DNA of 64,000 bases from Fictibacillus solisalsi (GTDB taxonomy: Bacteria; Bacillota; Bacilli; Bacillales; Fictibacillaceae): assembly GCF_900103485.1 (NCBI RefSeq), contig NZ_FNHW01000001.1:1859201-1923200 (forward strand). Reading direction: 5' to 3'. The number at the start of each line of letters is the position of its first letter. The first letter of the stretch is position 1. Shown piece after piece: positions 30,081 through 39,882 of this stretch. Both the position numbers and the translations under genes were made by a program. The notes below the pieces were generated by a model. The model was not told where the DNA came from. It saw only the letters and a list, made by a program, of their open reading frames with translations, and did not search any database.

Positions 30081-32378
30081 GGAGGCGGTTACACTGTGCC
30101 GGATTTTCCAGCCTCCTACTGAAACCGTAATTTCCACATCACCCTGCTCGTCCGTACGGAGGGTTTGAACTCCACGTTCAATAAATCGTTTCATCACTTC
30201 AGGATGAGGATGCCCATACCGGTTGTTCTTTCCGGCTGAAATCAAAGCATAGGAAGGCACCACTTGATCGATAAACTCGGCCGAAGAGGATGTTTTGCTT
30301 CCATGATGCCCGGCCTTTAGAAAGGTCGACCTGACCGGCTGCATCTCTCTTAGAATACGCTGCTCTCCCTGCCCATCCAGGTCTCCCGTAAATAAAAAGG
30401 AAGCAGCATTTATTTGTGCCCGGATAACAATGGAGCGTGCATTGCTTTCCGTCTCATCTCCATAGGGAGACAGCACCTGAAACACCCCTCCTTCCGCCGA
30501 CCAGCTTTTCCCCCGCTGTGTAACGGTGATCGGCAGATGTCTTTTTGCCGCCTCATATAAGACCCGTGTTTCCAGGGGCTCTTTGATCGTTCCCTTTGGA
30601 AACAGCACTTCTTTCACCTTTATACGTGATAGAAGGGTTTGTGCCCCGCCGATATGATCCATGTCACCATGTGTGAGAATAAGTTTGTCAATTACCCTTA
30701 TTCCTCTCGCTTTTAATGCCGGAAGCACTACCTCCTTCGTGACATCATACTCCTTTCTTCGTTTCTTCCATGCTTCTGCTGGAAAATGGATGGTACCCCC
30801 TGTATCGATCAAATAGACCCCCTTTCGATAAGCGAGCTCAATCAATGTACTGTCCCCTTGTCCCACATTTAAATAGGCCACTCTTCCATTCTTATCGAAA
30901 AGATGAATATTCCAATGCAGGATCCCAACAGAAAGCAGACATAGGACGGGAGCAATTAACTTTCGGATCACTCCGCCTCTCTCCAAACAAATCAGAAAAT
31001 ATATAATCCCCGCATAATAGAAAGGAATAACGATCAACGGCGGTTTACCAAACGTCATGGTAAAAATGTCTTGATTCAAATCAAGAAGTATATGGTTTGT
31101 AAGCTTCAGTACAAGTACTGCGGGATAAAAAAGAAGTTTAGCTAAAGAAATGGAAACAAACGAAAAGAGAACACCAAGGCTGGCCGAGGGAAGAGCAATG
31201 ATGGACAATAACGGAATGAAGAGGAGATTTAGCGGCAGAGACCAAAGAGAGATTTCGTAGAACGAGGTAATGATCAGCGGGAAAGACACCAACTGGCAAA
31301 TCAAACTGGACATAAAAATTTGAACCCAGTAGGAAGAATAGCGGCTGAAAATAAAACGGGAAGAAACCATGAGAGCAAAAACATTCAGAAAAGAAAGCTG
31401 AAAACCAAGCTGAAAGGCATAATAGGGGTTGATGAGAAGCATAGCGAGGCAAACGCAAGAGATGATGGTTAATGGATGCACTTTTATTCTATATCTCTGG
31501 AAGAGAACAACACACATTCCCATTATGCCGGCCCGTACAATGGAAGCCTCACCACCTGTCAAGAAAATATGCAAAGGCAGTATCGCAGCAATACAAACAG
31601 CAGCTTGTTCACGGGTCACACCCGCCCTGAGAAGCAGAACAAAGAGCATCCCGGAAAGAATGGCAACGTTCAATCCTGATACAGCAAGCAAATGGGAAAG
31701 GCCGAGACGCTGATATGCCTCATTTATTTTATCAGGTATATGGTCCCGGTATCCGAAGACAAGTGCATTTAACAAACTTGAGATTTCCTCGGGATAGGTA
31801 CGCTCAATGAATTGAATTTCTTTCGATCGGAATGTGATCAGACGGTTAAAAAACGAGCGTTCCTGCGGTTTACACTGGGATGGCAGCAAAGCTTTACCCG
31901 TGACCAGCCAATGAATTCCTTGTTTTCTTAAATACTCGGAATAATTCATTCCCGCAAAATTCTCCTGCCCTGGAGGGTGTGCGAGCTTCCCCTGAAACTG
32001 GCACACCATCCCCGCTTTTAGCTCACGTCGGAGTAATTCCTGATGTTCCTCTGATGAAATTTTTTGCCGGACGATGACCGTTTCTTCTTTCAGCTTAAGT
32101 CTAAAGCTCAGCAAATCCCCGTCAATGTCAGGGAGGCTTTCGATCTTTCCGAGAAATACTCCTTCATCGCCCTCCAGGTCCGTTACATTTCGTTCATCAG
32201 CCAATTGATAATAAAAATAAAACGATAGAAAGGCAAACATACATAAGGAGACCGTCTTTCTATCCACCCCTGGTAAAAAATAAAAAAGGGCGATTATAAG
32301 AATCGCCCAGATGTAATGTCCATTCGATGAATAAATTGCCGCTATCGCACAAAGTGCATAAAGATAGCCAGCCTTCAT
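30072..32378 (-). CDS. comEC: Competence DNA channel ComEC/Rec2
   Basis: A 768-residue polytopic protein that passes single-stranded DNA across the membrane during transformation. It has an N-terminal DUF4131/OB part, the Competence domain with many helices (about 210-480, HLLAVSGLNVAILSGMLF) and a C-terminal metallo-beta-lactamase domain with LTHGDMDHIGG and LKAGHHGSKTSS. No frameshift is seen, so the locus looks functional. It starts 2 bp after comEB. Confidence 0.95.
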   Translation of the reverse strand: MKAGYLYALCAIAAIYSSNGHYIWAILIIALFYFLPGVDRKTVSLCMFAFLSFYFYYQLADERNVTDLEGDEGVFLGKIESLPDIDGDLLSFRLKLKEETVIVRQKISSEEHQELLRRELKAGMVCQFQGKLAHPPGQENFAGMNYSEYLRKQGIHWLVTGKALLPSQCKPQERSFFNRLITFRSKEIQFIERTYPEEISSLLNALVFGYRDHIPDKINEAYQRLGLSHLLAVSGLNVAILSGMLFVLLLRAGVTREQAAVCIAAILPLHIFLTGGEASIVRAGIMGMCVVLFQRYRIKVHPLTIISCVCLAMLLINPYYAFQLGFQLSFLNVFALMVSSRFIFSRYSSYWVQIFMSSLICQLVSFPLIITSFYEISLWSLPLNLLFIPLLSIIALPSASLGVLFSFVSISLAKLLFYPAVLVLKLTNHILLDLNQDIFTMTFGKPPLIVIPFYYAGIIYFLICLERGGVIRKLIAPVLCLLSVGILHWNIHLFDKNGRVAYLNVGQGDSTLIELAYRKGVYLIDTGGTIHFPAEAWKKRRKEYDVTKEVVLPALKARGIRVIDKLILTHGDMDHIGGAQTLLSRIKVKEVLFPKGTIKEPLETRVLYEAAKRHLPITVTQRGKSWSAEGGVFQVLSPYGDETESNARSIVIRAQINAASFLFTGDLDGQGEQRILREMQPVRSTFLKAGHHGSKTSSSAEFIDQVVPSYALISAGKNNRYGHPHPEVMKRFIERGVQTLRTDEQGDVEITVSVGGWKIRHSVTASKK

Positions 32379-32380
32379 CT

Positions 32381-32962
32381 TTATTTCAGATGCAGTGCGG
32401 CAGGATAGAGCTGCTCAGCCTTCTGTCTGAGCCTTGCGACTTTATCCTGACTGTCTGCAGCCCCTTCTTCCACTGCCTGTAAAAGGTCAAACGTAAGCTG
32501 CATTTGATCCTCATAATGAGGGTTCATCTTGTTCTCATTAAAGGGAACCTGCTTTACGATAAGACCAGCTTCCTTGAATTGTTCAATAGCATAGGGATGG
32601 TTTTTATAATCCTGTGCATAATACAAGGTTTTAATGCCGCTTTGTATAATGGTCCGGCAACAGTGAAGACACGGAAAGTGGGTTACATACATTTCTGCAC
32701 CTTCTACCGGAACCCCGAACTTTGCACACTGCAGGATAGCATTCATCTCTGCATGGATGGTGCGTACACAATGTCCGTCAATGACATAGCATCCTTCATC
32801 TATACAGTGGACACCCCCTGAGATTGAACCATTGTATCCTCCCGCTATTATTCTTTTATCTCTCACAATGGTCGCACCCACTGCCAACCTTGTGCATGTG
32901 CTTCGGTAGGCAAGCAAATGGCTTTGCGCCATAAAATATTCATCCCAGGAAATACGCTCCAT
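32381..32962 (-). CDS. comEB: dCMP deaminase family protein ComEB
   Basis: A 193-residue zinc deaminase with HAEMNAILQ and PCLHCC forming the metal site and GGYNGSISGGVHC upstream. In B. subtilis ComEB is within the comE operon and is related to late dCMP deaminases; it is not essential for DNA transport. It lies between comEA and comEC. Confidence 0.94.
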   Translation of the reverse strand: MERISWDEYFMAQSHLLAYRSTCTRLAVGATIVRDKRIIAGGYNGSISGGVHCIDEGCYVIDGHCVRTIHAEMNAILQCAKFGVPVEGAEMYVTHFPCLHCCRTIIQSGIKTLYYAQDYKNHPYAIEQFKEAGLIVKQVPFNENKMNPHYEDQMQLTFDLLQAVEEGAADSQDKVARLRQKAEQLYPAALHLK

Positions 32963-33033
32963 TTTTTCTCTCCCCCAATCGAATCTTTCTTTTTAGTTTA
33001 GGCATTCTCCAAGTGGATAGTCAATGAAATTTC

Positions 33034-33699
33034 CTAATCGGCAGTAACTTGGGCTCTCATATTTTCAAGTGATTTCTCTCCAATGCCAGGCACATTCAAG
33101 AGATCGTCAACGGTCTTAAAGCCACCATTCTCTTCCCTGAATGTGATGATAGCTTTCGCTTTTGAGGGTCCTATACCGGTTATGGTCTGCAGTTCCTGAT
33201 CATTGGCAGTGTTAATATTCACTGCGGCTTGTCCGCTGTCATTTCCCAGTCCTTTTCCATTTCCCGCCGCATCAGCCGCAGCTGGCACTGCTGGTTCTTC
33301 ACCTTTCTCCAGAATATAGAGAAGCATTTCGTCTTTGACCTTGCCTGAAAGGTTTACGCTGCGTTGTTCAGCGTTTTTTGTGAATCCTCCTGCTTTTTGC
33401 ACAGCATCTATCACCCGGTCTCCTTCCTTCATTTCATAGACACCAGGACGGACCACAGCTCCTTTTATATCGAGCATGATTTTTGCTGACTGTAAATTTA
33501 TCGAACCTGGGCTCTCTTTTACAGGGCTTTGGGCATTACTTGGTTCTTTCGCTGTTAATTCCTGCGGCAGCTCCTCTATGGCTTTTTCCTCCAATGGTAC
33601 CTTTTGTTCATACAAGTACACCACCGCTATCCCAACTATGAGAACAGCTGGCAGTATATAGCGGTGCTTGCGAAACCAAACTTCATATTTTTTCAGCAT
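33034..33699 (-). CDS. comEA: Competence DNA receptor ComEA
   Basis: A 221-residue protein: N-terminal membrane anchor (about 13-31), a SLBB-like region (IKGAVVRPGVYEMKEGDRVIDAVQ), a low-complexity linker and a C-terminal helix-hairpin-helix pair (VNINTANDQELQTITGIGP, IGEKSLENMRAQV) that binds double-stranded DNA. The ATG follows AAAGGAGAC. It is the first gene of comEA-comEB-comEC and is divergent from comER. Confidence 0.95.
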   Translation of the reverse strand: MLKKYEVWFRKHRYILPAVLIVGIAVVYLYEQKVPLEEKAIEELPQELTAKEPSNAQSPVKESPGSINLQSAKIMLDIKGAVVRPGVYEMKEGDRVIDAVQKAGGFTKNAEQRSVNLSGKVKDEMLLYILEKGEEPAVPAAADAAGNGKGLGNDSGQAAVNINTANDQELQTITGIGPSKAKAIITFREENGGFKTVDDLLNVPGIGEKSLENMRAQVTAD

Positions 33700-33786
33700 A
33701 CCGTGTCTCCTTTCATTTTTTCATAAAACAGGCCGCGTATGCATATGTATCAAGGTAGGATGGATCAGGGAGAGGAGGAGTAAACA

Positions 33787-34623
33787 GTGAAGCTAGGGTT
33801 TATTGGAACGGGAAACATGGGAAGCATCCTTGTGTCTTCCTTTATTGAATCGGCTGCTGTACAGCCGTCACGGATTATGGTGACCAACCGGACACTGTCC
33901 AAGGCCGAAGCACTACAGTCTGCCCATCCCAAACTCCGGGTGGCAGCTGCCGCGGAAGATGTGATTCGTTTTGCAGATATTCTGTTCATTTGTGTAAAGC
34001 CGCACCAATTTTTTGACCTTCTTTGTGAAAATAAAAAGCACATTTCAAAACATAAACTTGTCGTCTCCATTACAAGTCCCATTTCTTGTGAACAGATAGA
34101 AAATTTGCTTGACTGCAACGTAGCCCGGGCGATTCCAAGCATTACGAACCGGGCACTTTCCGGCACTTCCCTTATTACGTTTGGCTCCAGATGCCACACT
34201 GAATATCAGGAAAAATTGTTATCGCTCATGTCTTTCATATCAAAGCCCGTGATTATCGGTGAAAATGTCACCCGCATTTCGTCCGACATCGCCAGCTGTG
34301 GGCCAGCCTTTATCGGATACCTTGTGCAATGCTTTGTGGAAAGTGCTGTAAAAAAGACGGACGTTACCAAAAATGAAGCTACTCTTCTTGCCAGTGAAAT
34401 GATTATCGGTATGGGCAAACTGTTGGAAAAAGAGGTCTTTTCGCTACCATCACTGATTGAAAAAGTATGTGTAAAAGGAGGCATAACAGGAGAAGGAATC
34501 AAAATTTTGAATGAGGATGCAGGAGAAGTCTTTGATCGTGTGATTGAACGGACGCATGAAAAATACCATGAGGAATGTGAAAAGATCAATGGGCAATTCG
34601 AGGTAAAAGAAGAACTAAAATAA
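33787..34623 (+). CDS. comER: ComER, pyrroline-5-carboxylate reductase-like protein
   Basis: A 278-residue protein of the P5C reductase fold with a Rossmann start (KLGFIGTGNMGSILVSSF) and the C-terminal helical dimer domain with CVKGGITGEGIKIL. ComER is divergent from the comE operon in B. subtilis and has been linked to sporulation and biofilm control in related bacilli rather than to proline synthesis. The GTG start follows GGAGGAGT. Confidence 0.92.
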   Translation: MKLGFIGTGNMGSILVSSFIESAAVQPSRIMVTNRTLSKAEALQSAHPKLRVAAAAEDVIRFADILFICVKPHQFFDLLCENKKHISKHKLVVSITSPISCEQIENLLDCNVARAIPSITNRALSGTSLITFGSRCHTEYQEKLLSLMSFISKPVIIGENVTRISSDIASCGPAFIGYLVQCFVESAVKKTDVTKNEATLLASEMIIGMGKLLEKEVFSLPSLIEKVCVKGGITGEGIKILNEDAGEVFDRVIERTHEKYHEECEKINGQFEVKEELK

Positions 34624-34662
34624 GATTTCTCTAATTATCCCCGAAATCCTTCCTTAACAGAA

Positions 34663-34695
34663 AAAAATAAGCCATCAGTATGATGGCTTATTTCG
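34663..34695. terminator. bidirectional terminator between comER and yqeM
   Basis: AAATAAGCCATCA and TGATGGCTTATTT form 13-bp arms around a 3-nt loop, with A/T runs on both sides. The yqeM stop codon lies in the right arm. Confidence 0.88.
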
Positions 34696-35434
34696 ATTTT
34701 TTACAAATGAAAAAAATTCTCTCAGCTTCAGATTTAAGTTCGTTCTCCGAAAAATCCCCGGTAATTTTTATTACTGTGAAGCCGGCTTCTTCAAGAAGAT
34801 GCTCATAAGTCTGCACTGATAATGTTCTTTGCATATGTACTTCGTCAAATCGGGTATACCGCGAGTCCTCTTCATGTACAAAAAAGCTAAGTTCATGTTC
34901 TACACTGTCCGGATATTCCCCTTCATAGCACTGCCAGATGTAGGAAATTTCCTGCGCATTTTCAGCGAAAGTATTCCCGGAAAAGATATTATGAATTTTA
35001 TAAAGGCTGTGTACATCAAACAAAAAGATTCCGTTTTCCTTCAGATGTCGATGTACAGAGTGAAAGGCTGCAGCTACCTTCTCTTCTGTCAAAAGATAGT
35101 TCAGCGAATCACAAAAAATGACAGCAGCATCAAATTCAGGCAAGCCTTCGATCTCGGTCATATCCTGCTGCAGAAATTGAACGGAAGCATGCTGAGTCAT
35201 CGACTTTTCATGAGCTACAGCAAGCATATCGTCGGACAGGTCGATTCCGGTTACATCATAACCTTTTAACGCAAGCGGTATGGAAATCGACCCTGTCCCG
35301 CAGCCAACATCGAGAACACTCGATACGTCAGCTCCAACAGTGGCCATCGCCTGTTCAAAAAAAGAGATCCACTGCCCATAAGGAGCTTCTTCCATTAATT
35401 GATCATAATAATACGCAAAATGTTGATAGCTCAT
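34688..35434 (-). CDS. yqeM: Class I SAM-dependent methyltransferase YqeM
   Basis: A 248-residue methyltransferase with motif I SVLDVGCGTGSISIPLA and the acidic residue of motif II in VTGIDLSDDML. Its substrate is not known. It ends the nadD-yqeK-rsfS-yqeM run found next to comER in bacilli and follows rsfS by 15 bp. Confidence 0.92.
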   Translation of the reverse strand: MSYQHFAYYYDQLMEEAPYGQWISFFEQAMATVGADVSSVLDVGCGTGSISIPLALKGYDVTGIDLSDDMLAVAHEKSMTQHASVQFLQQDMTEIEGLPEFDAAVIFCDSLNYLLTEEKVAAAFHSVHRHLKENGIFLFDVHSLYKIHNIFSGNTFAENAQEISYIWQCYEGEYPDSVEHELSFFVHEEDSRYTRFDEVHMQRTLSVQTYEHLLEEAGFTVIKITGDFSENELKSEAERIFFICKKSK

Positions 35435-35449
35435 ACCGGCTCCTTTTAT

Positions 35450-35803
35450 TTATGAAAGGATTTGGTTCAGGTCAACTGATGGGGCATCTCCCCATAATTT
35501 TTCCAGGTTGTAATAGGATCGTTCGTCACGGTGAAAAACATGGACTACCATATCACCCATATCAACAAGAACCCATCTTGCCTGATCAAAACCTTCCATT
35601 CTCCGAATATTGATTTCCTTCTCTGCGGCTACATCCTTAATCTCCCGGGCAATGGCCTGAACCTGTTTCTCCGAATTCCCATGGCAAATTAAGAAATAAT
35701 CTGCGACAAGAGAAATCCCCTTCATATCAAGCATCATAATATCTTCTGCCCGCTTGTCATCCACCGCTTTCACTACGAGTTCAATCAGTTCCTGTTCATT
35801 CAA
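35450..35803 (-). CDS. rsfS: Ribosomal silencing factor RsfS
   Basis: A 117-residue RsfS (YqeL), which binds L14 and blocks subunit joining when nutrients are poor. The family core is visible: DYFLICHGNSEKQVQAIAREI, EGFDQARWVLVDMGDMVVHVF and YYNLEKLWGDAP. It follows yqeK by 23 bp. Confidence 0.96.
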   Translation of the reverse strand: MNEQELIELVVKAVDDKRAEDIMMLDMKGISLVADYFLICHGNSEKQVQAIAREIKDVAAEKEINIRRMEGFDQARWVLVDMGDMVVHVFHRDERSYYNLEKLWGDAPSVDLNQILS

Positions 35804-35826
35804 AATTACATTCCTCCGTTTCTTTT

Positions 35827-36393
35827 TTATTTTTTAAGCTGTGCCAAAAGACTGTTATAGGTATTAATTGTTTCCGGATACACCAGCTGATTTTGCTTCA
35901 TCAGGAAAGTTACTGTATTTTTCAGTGCTTGAAGGCACGCTGTGTCCAGGTCTTCCTCTGCCAGCTGCCGAACTTCTTCCACCCCGGGGAACTTTCTTCC
36001 AGGTTCAATATAATCGGCAAGAAAAATAATTTTCTCAAGCTTCCCCATCCCAACACGCCCGGTCGTATGATAGGCAATTGCAGCCAAAATGTCGCGATCC
36101 TTGATGCCTGCTTCCTTTTCTACCAAATAGGCGCCGACTGGCGCATGAAGGAGCTCTCCTCCATAATGCAGCAGACTTTCCGGCATGGCTTGCTTTCTTA
36201 CGATTTCCTTCATTTCTTCTTTTGGCCGGAACTTGGCATAATCATGAAAGATTGCGGCCAGTTCTGTCTTTTCTTGATCCTCTTCATATCGGTCTGCGAG
36301 TTGAAGAGCGGTTTGCACAACGCCAAGCGTATGCTGATAGCGGTGCTCTGTTAATTGTTCCTTAACTATTTCAAGGGCTTTTTTGCGATCCAT
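35827..36393 (-). CDS. yqeK: HD-domain bis(nucleosyl)-tetraphosphatase YqeK
   Basis: A 188-residue HD hydrolase with the H...HD...D metal pattern (YQHTLGVVQ, AAIFHDYAKF, HAPVGAYL, IAYHTTGR). Members of this family split Ap4A symmetrically to ADP. Its start overlaps the nadD 3' end by 23 bp, showing tight coupling. Confidence 0.93.
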   Translation of the reverse strand: MDRKKALEIVKEQLTEHRYQHTLGVVQTALQLADRYEEDQEKTELAAIFHDYAKFRPKEEMKEIVRKQAMPESLLHYGGELLHAPVGAYLVEKEAGIKDRDILAAIAYHTTGRVGMGKLEKIIFLADYIEPGRKFPGVEEVRQLAEEDLDTACLQALKNTVTFLMKQNQLVYPETINTYNSLLAQLKK

Positions 36394-36961
36394 AAAGTCC
36401 CTTCACCTCGATTTGTTTTCTGACACGTTCCGGAATGAGATACGTGGTATTTTTCCCTTGAGACACTCTTTCCCGGATGAGGGTAGAGGAAACATCAAAT
36501 AACGGCACTTCAAGCATGGCGGCCTGATATGGATTATGTTGGGCATTCAGCGGATGACCGCTGCGATTGATCGCGATAAAGGTCACCATCCGGCTCAGTT
36601 CATCAATCTGATGCCAGGTATGCAGTGAATCCAGCATATCTCCCCCAATGATAAAAAAGTACTCATGATCCGGATTTTCTTTCTGAAGTTCTCTCATCGT
36701 ATCTATAGTATATGATGGCCCTTCCCTTTCAAACTCGATCAAAGAGAGGGAAAATTTAGCATTATCCTGGATTGCCGCTTTGACCAGTTCAATCCTGTCA
36801 TGGTCTGAAACGCCAGATGCCAGTCGTTTGTGCGGAGGATGATTGGCCGGCATCCAAATCACCCCATCAAGTAAAAAAGCACTCAGCGCTTCCTGGGCAA
36901 TGAGTAAATGCCCATTGTGAGGCGGATGAAAAGATCCTCCAAATATCCCTATTTTCGCCAT
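36371..36961 (-). CDS. nadD: Nicotinate-nucleotide adenylyltransferase
   Basis: A 196-residue NadD that makes deamido-NAD from nicotinate mononucleotide and ATP. The nucleotidyltransferase motifs GIFGGSFHPPHNGHLLIAQ and DVSSTLIRERV are present. It follows yhbY by 12 bp in the aroE-yhbY-nadD-yqeK-rsfS run. Confidence 0.96.
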   Translation of the reverse strand: MAKIGIFGGSFHPPHNGHLLIAQEALSAFLLDGVIWMPANHPPHKRLASGVSDHDRIELVKAAIQDNAKFSLSLIEFEREGPSYTIDTMRELQKENPDHEYFFIIGGDMLDSLHTWHQIDELSRMVTFIAINRSGHPLNAQHNPYQAAMLEVPLFDVSSTLIRERVSQGKNTTYLIPERVRKQIEVKGLYGSQKSP

Positions 36962-36973
36962 TGTATCATTCCT

Positions 36974-37264
36974 TTACGGAAGTATGATCTCTTTGTTTTC
37001 TTTGGATTCTTTATAAAGAATAATGACGTTCCCGATCACTTGAACGAGCTCAGCCTTCGCTCCTTTGGCAACGGCTTGCGCTACTTCCTCGCGCGGTTCT
37101 TCACAGTTTTGAAGAATGCTGATTTTAATCAGCTCTCTGGCTTCCAGCGCTTCCTGGATTTGTTTGATCATATTGCTGTTGACTCCGCCTTTTCCTACCT
37201 GAAAAATAGGCTGAATCGGATTTGCTTTCGAACGCAAAAAGCGTTTTTGTTTACCTGTTAACAT
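36974..37264 (-). CDS. yqeI: RNA-binding CRM-domain protein YhbY/YqeI
   Basis: A 96-residue CRM-domain protein (MLTGKQKRFLRSKAN, GKGGVNSNMIKQI, QVIGNVIILYK) associated with the 50S subunit in family members. A longer frame opens at 37285, but the ATG at 37264 follows GGGAGGAAG and gives exactly the B. subtilis length. It overlaps the aroE end by 14 bp. Confidence 0.95.
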   Translation of the reverse strand: MLTGKQKRFLRSKANPIQPIFQVGKGGVNSNMIKQIQEALEARELIKISILQNCEEPREEVAQAVAKGAKAELVQVIGNVIILYKESKENKEIILP

Positions 37265-38090
37265 AACTTCCTCCCAATTCTTCAATCACAATCTTTTCCA
37301 TCAATGATGCGTCCGGCGCAACACCTGTCCACTTTTCAAACGACAGCGCGCCCTGAAAAACGAGCATGGCCACTCCATTATCAATAATTGCACCGCGTTT
37401 TTCGCTTTCTTTTAATAAAGCGGTCTTAAAAGGATTATAAATAATATCCGATACCACTGTTCCCGCTTTTAGATGATCTACACGCAAAGGAAGACGATCC
37501 TCTTTCATGCCGATCGACGTGGTATTGATGACAATGCTGAATTCAAAAAGCCTTTCTTCAGCTTCCTGAAGAGAGATGACTTGATCCTGGTCCCTCAAAC
37601 ACTCGTTAAAAATGTCTTGTGCCTTTTCCATGGTACGGTTCGTGATAGCAATGGCCCTGGGTCCTTCTTTGCTCAATGCATAGCTGATGGCCCGGGACGC
37701 TCCTCCCGCTCCAATGATGAGAACCTTTGCCTCTTCGATTGGAAAGCGGACATGGCGCATCAAACCTTTTACAAAACCGGCACCGTCTGTATTGTACCCG
37801 GTTAATACTCCGTTTTCATTGACTACGGTATTGACTGCTCCGATTTTCAAGGCATCCTCTGCAATTTCATCAAGAAATGGCATAATGGCCTGCTTGTGCG
37901 GGATCGTTACATTCCACCCGGCAAAACCCTTTTCACGCATGTCTTGTACAGCTTCTGCCAACTGGTCCGGATGCACCTCATATTTATCATAAACGTAGGA
38001 AAGCCCTGCTTTTTCAAAAGCACCATTCTGCATCTGTGGAGACATGGAATGGCTGACAGGATATCCAATTAAACCAACCTTTTTTCTCAT
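37251..38090 (-). CDS. aroE: Shikimate dehydrogenase
   Basis: A 279-residue NADP-dependent shikimate dehydrogenase of the aromatic amino-acid pathway. Seen are the substrate motifs GYPVSHSMSPQMQN and NVTIPHKQ, the catalytic Lys/Asp pair (HKQ, NTDGAGF) and the nucleotide loop LIIGAGGASRAI. It follows yqeH by 18 bp. Confidence 0.96.
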   Translation of the reverse strand: MRKKVGLIGYPVSHSMSPQMQNGAFEKAGLSYVYDKYEVHPDQLAEAVQDMREKGFAGWNVTIPHKQAIMPFLDEIAEDALKIGAVNTVVNENGVLTGYNTDGAGFVKGLMRHVRFPIEEAKVLIIGAGGASRAISYALSKEGPRAIAITNRTMEKAQDIFNECLRDQDQVISLQEAEERLFEFSIVINTTSIGMKEDRLPLRVDHLKAGTVVSDIIYNPFKTALLKESEKRGAIIDNGVAMLVFQGALSFEKWTGVAPDASLMEKIVIEELGGSYVNR

Positions 38091-38108
38091 CCTTCCCTCT
38101 CCCTTCAG

Positions 38109-39209
38109 TTAAATGAGTGAAGGCCTTAACGTCACAGCAACGCCTTCTGGTGCATGGGCTGCAATCCTGGCACCCGGTTCTTTAACCGTAACCCAGCCAA
38201 GCCCTGATATCACCACATCTGTATCCTTTTCCTTAATAGTAAACTCATGCCTTTTTAGCGGAGGAAGGTTATCCGGATCAGAGGGCGGTGACAATAGATC
38301 ACCCAGATGGTTTTGGTACAGCTCATCTGCATTCTCAAGTTTCGTCCGGTGGATATTTAATTCGTTGGACACATGGCAGACAAATGACCTTCTTCCTCCA
38401 CTGATATAATCGAAGCGTGCGAGTCCTCCCAAAAACAGAGTCTGTTCCTCATTCAACTGGAAAACCATAGGCTTAATTTCTTTTTTAGGCATAATAAACT
38501 TCAGCTCATCCTTGCTGACAAAGTGAGCCATTTGGTGATGGTTGATAATACCTGGTGTGTCGAAAAGAGCACTCTCTTCATCCAAAGGGATATCGATCAA
38601 GTTCAATGTGGTTCCCGGAAAATGGGAAGTTGTAATGATGTCTTCCTGCTCCGTGCCAAGCTGCTTGATTAAACCATTAATGAATGTTGATTTACCTACA
38701 TTCGTACAGCCCACAACATAGACATCTCTGCCGCCGCGCAACTCATCAATCCGTTCAGCCACATCCAGAAGACCTGTTCCTTTTGCAGCCGATACAAGAT
38801 GGACTTCCTCTGCCTTTACACCCAACTCTCTGGCCATGGAAGACATCCATTGTGTAAGTCTGTTTTTATTAACGGATTTAGGTAGTAAATCTACCTTATT
38901 CCCAATCAGCATGAGTTTGTTTCTGCCGATATAGCGGTGGATGCCCGGCAGCCACGATCCGTTAAAATCAAAAATATCGACCACTTTAACAACCAATGCG
39001 TCCGTATCTCCGATGCCGGATAGAATTTTACGGTAATCATCATCCGTAAGGCTGACATCCTGAATTTCATTATAATGCTTTAAACGAAAACAACGCTGGC
39101 AAATGACAACCTCCCTCTTTAAACTCGAGGGTGGCGCATAGCCGAGCTCATCCTTGTTTTCTGTCTGTATGGTTGCTCCGCATCCAATACATCTAATTTG
39201 TTCCTTCAA
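38109..39209 (-). CDS. yqeH: Circularly permuted GTPase YqeH
   Basis: A 366-residue GTPase needed for 30S assembly. It has an N-terminal zinc finger (CIGCGATIQ, CQRCFRLKHY) and permuted G motifs: G4 IGNKVD comes before G1 GCTNVGKST and G3 DTPGI. The TTG at 39209 lies after GGGAGGAA, gives the same length as B. subtilis YqeH and is preferred over the open ATG at 39293, which runs through yqeG. Confidence 0.95.
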   Translation of the reverse strand: MKEQIRCIGCGATIQTENKDELGYAPPSSLKREVVICQRCFRLKHYNEIQDVSLTDDDYRKILSGIGDTDALVVKVVDIFDFNGSWLPGIHRYIGRNKLMLIGNKVDLLPKSVNKNRLTQWMSSMARELGVKAEEVHLVSAAKGTGLLDVAERIDELRGGRDVYVVGCTNVGKSTFINGLIKQLGTEQEDIITTSHFPGTTLNLIDIPLDEESALFDTPGIINHHQMAHFVSKDELKFIMPKKEIKPMVFQLNEEQTLFLGGLARFDYISGGRRSFVCHVSNELNIHRTKLENADELYQNHLGDLLSPPSDPDNLPPLKRHEFTIKEKDTDVVISGLGWVTVKEPGARIAAHAPEGVAVTLRPSLI

Positions 39210-39211
39210 TC

Positions 39212-39727
39212 TTATTCCTCCCAGTTGAGCATGCCTTTCCTTTTCATCCAAGACAATAACATTCTTTCGATTTTTCTGTTTACCCTTGTCCATAATCCGT
39301 CCGTGCTGGCCACAGGCACAACCATTATGGTATGCAGTTTAAGACGGTTTCCTCCCAGCACATCCGTTAACAATTGGTCGCCGATTACCACAATCTCATC
39401 GCGCTTCAGGTTCATGTCGCGGATTGCCCGCTTAAACGCACGGGACATCGGTTTTCTTGCACTATAAATAAATGGTATTTGTACAGGGTCAGAAAAACTG
39501 CTTACACGCTGCTGCGTATTGTTGGAAACGATCGTAATTAAAATTCCCTTCTCCTTAAATGAACGAAACCAATTTATCAGTTCTGGAGTTGCTTCCGGAC
39601 GATCCCACTCAACAAGAGTATTATCAAGGTCAGTGATGATTCCTTTTACATTCCGTTTCAATAACATTTCAGGCGTTATATCAAAAATGCTCTGGACATG
39701 TTCATCCGGCAAAAAATGTTTTAACAT
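39212..39727 (-). CDS. yqeG: YqeG family HAD phosphatase
   Basis: A 171-residue HAD-IIIA phosphatase with motif I GIITDLDNTLVEW, motif II IVSNN and motif IV GDQLLTDVLGGN. The ATG at 39727 (MLKHFLPDEH) follows AGAGGTG and matches the B. subtilis start. It ends 2 bp before the yqeH start codon, so both are coupled. The gene is divergent from sda. Confidence 0.94.
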   Translation of the reverse strand: MLKHFLPDEHVQSIFDITPEMLLKRNVKGIITDLDNTLVEWDRPEATPELINWFRSFKEKGILITIVSNNTQQRVSSFSDPVQIPFIYSARKPMSRAFKRAIRDMNLKRDEIVVIGDQLLTDVLGGNRLKLHTIMVVPVASTDGLWTRVNRKIERMLLSWMKRKGMLNWEE

Positions 39728-39882
39728 GCTGGACACCTCTATACTATTCATTCAGTTACACTTTTACATTGTACCAGTTATTCGCCATGTAACAACTTTT
39801 TTATTGTTTTCAAACAGCTGCCAGCCTCTCAAAAAGAGGGGTTATTCAGAAAAGTTTTCGACAAATTGTTCGCATCCGACAA

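Noticed and set aside
33700..33786. ComK box between comEA and comER
   Set aside because: Only loose A/T tracts are present; no pair of AAAA-N5-TTTT motifs with correct spacing was found.
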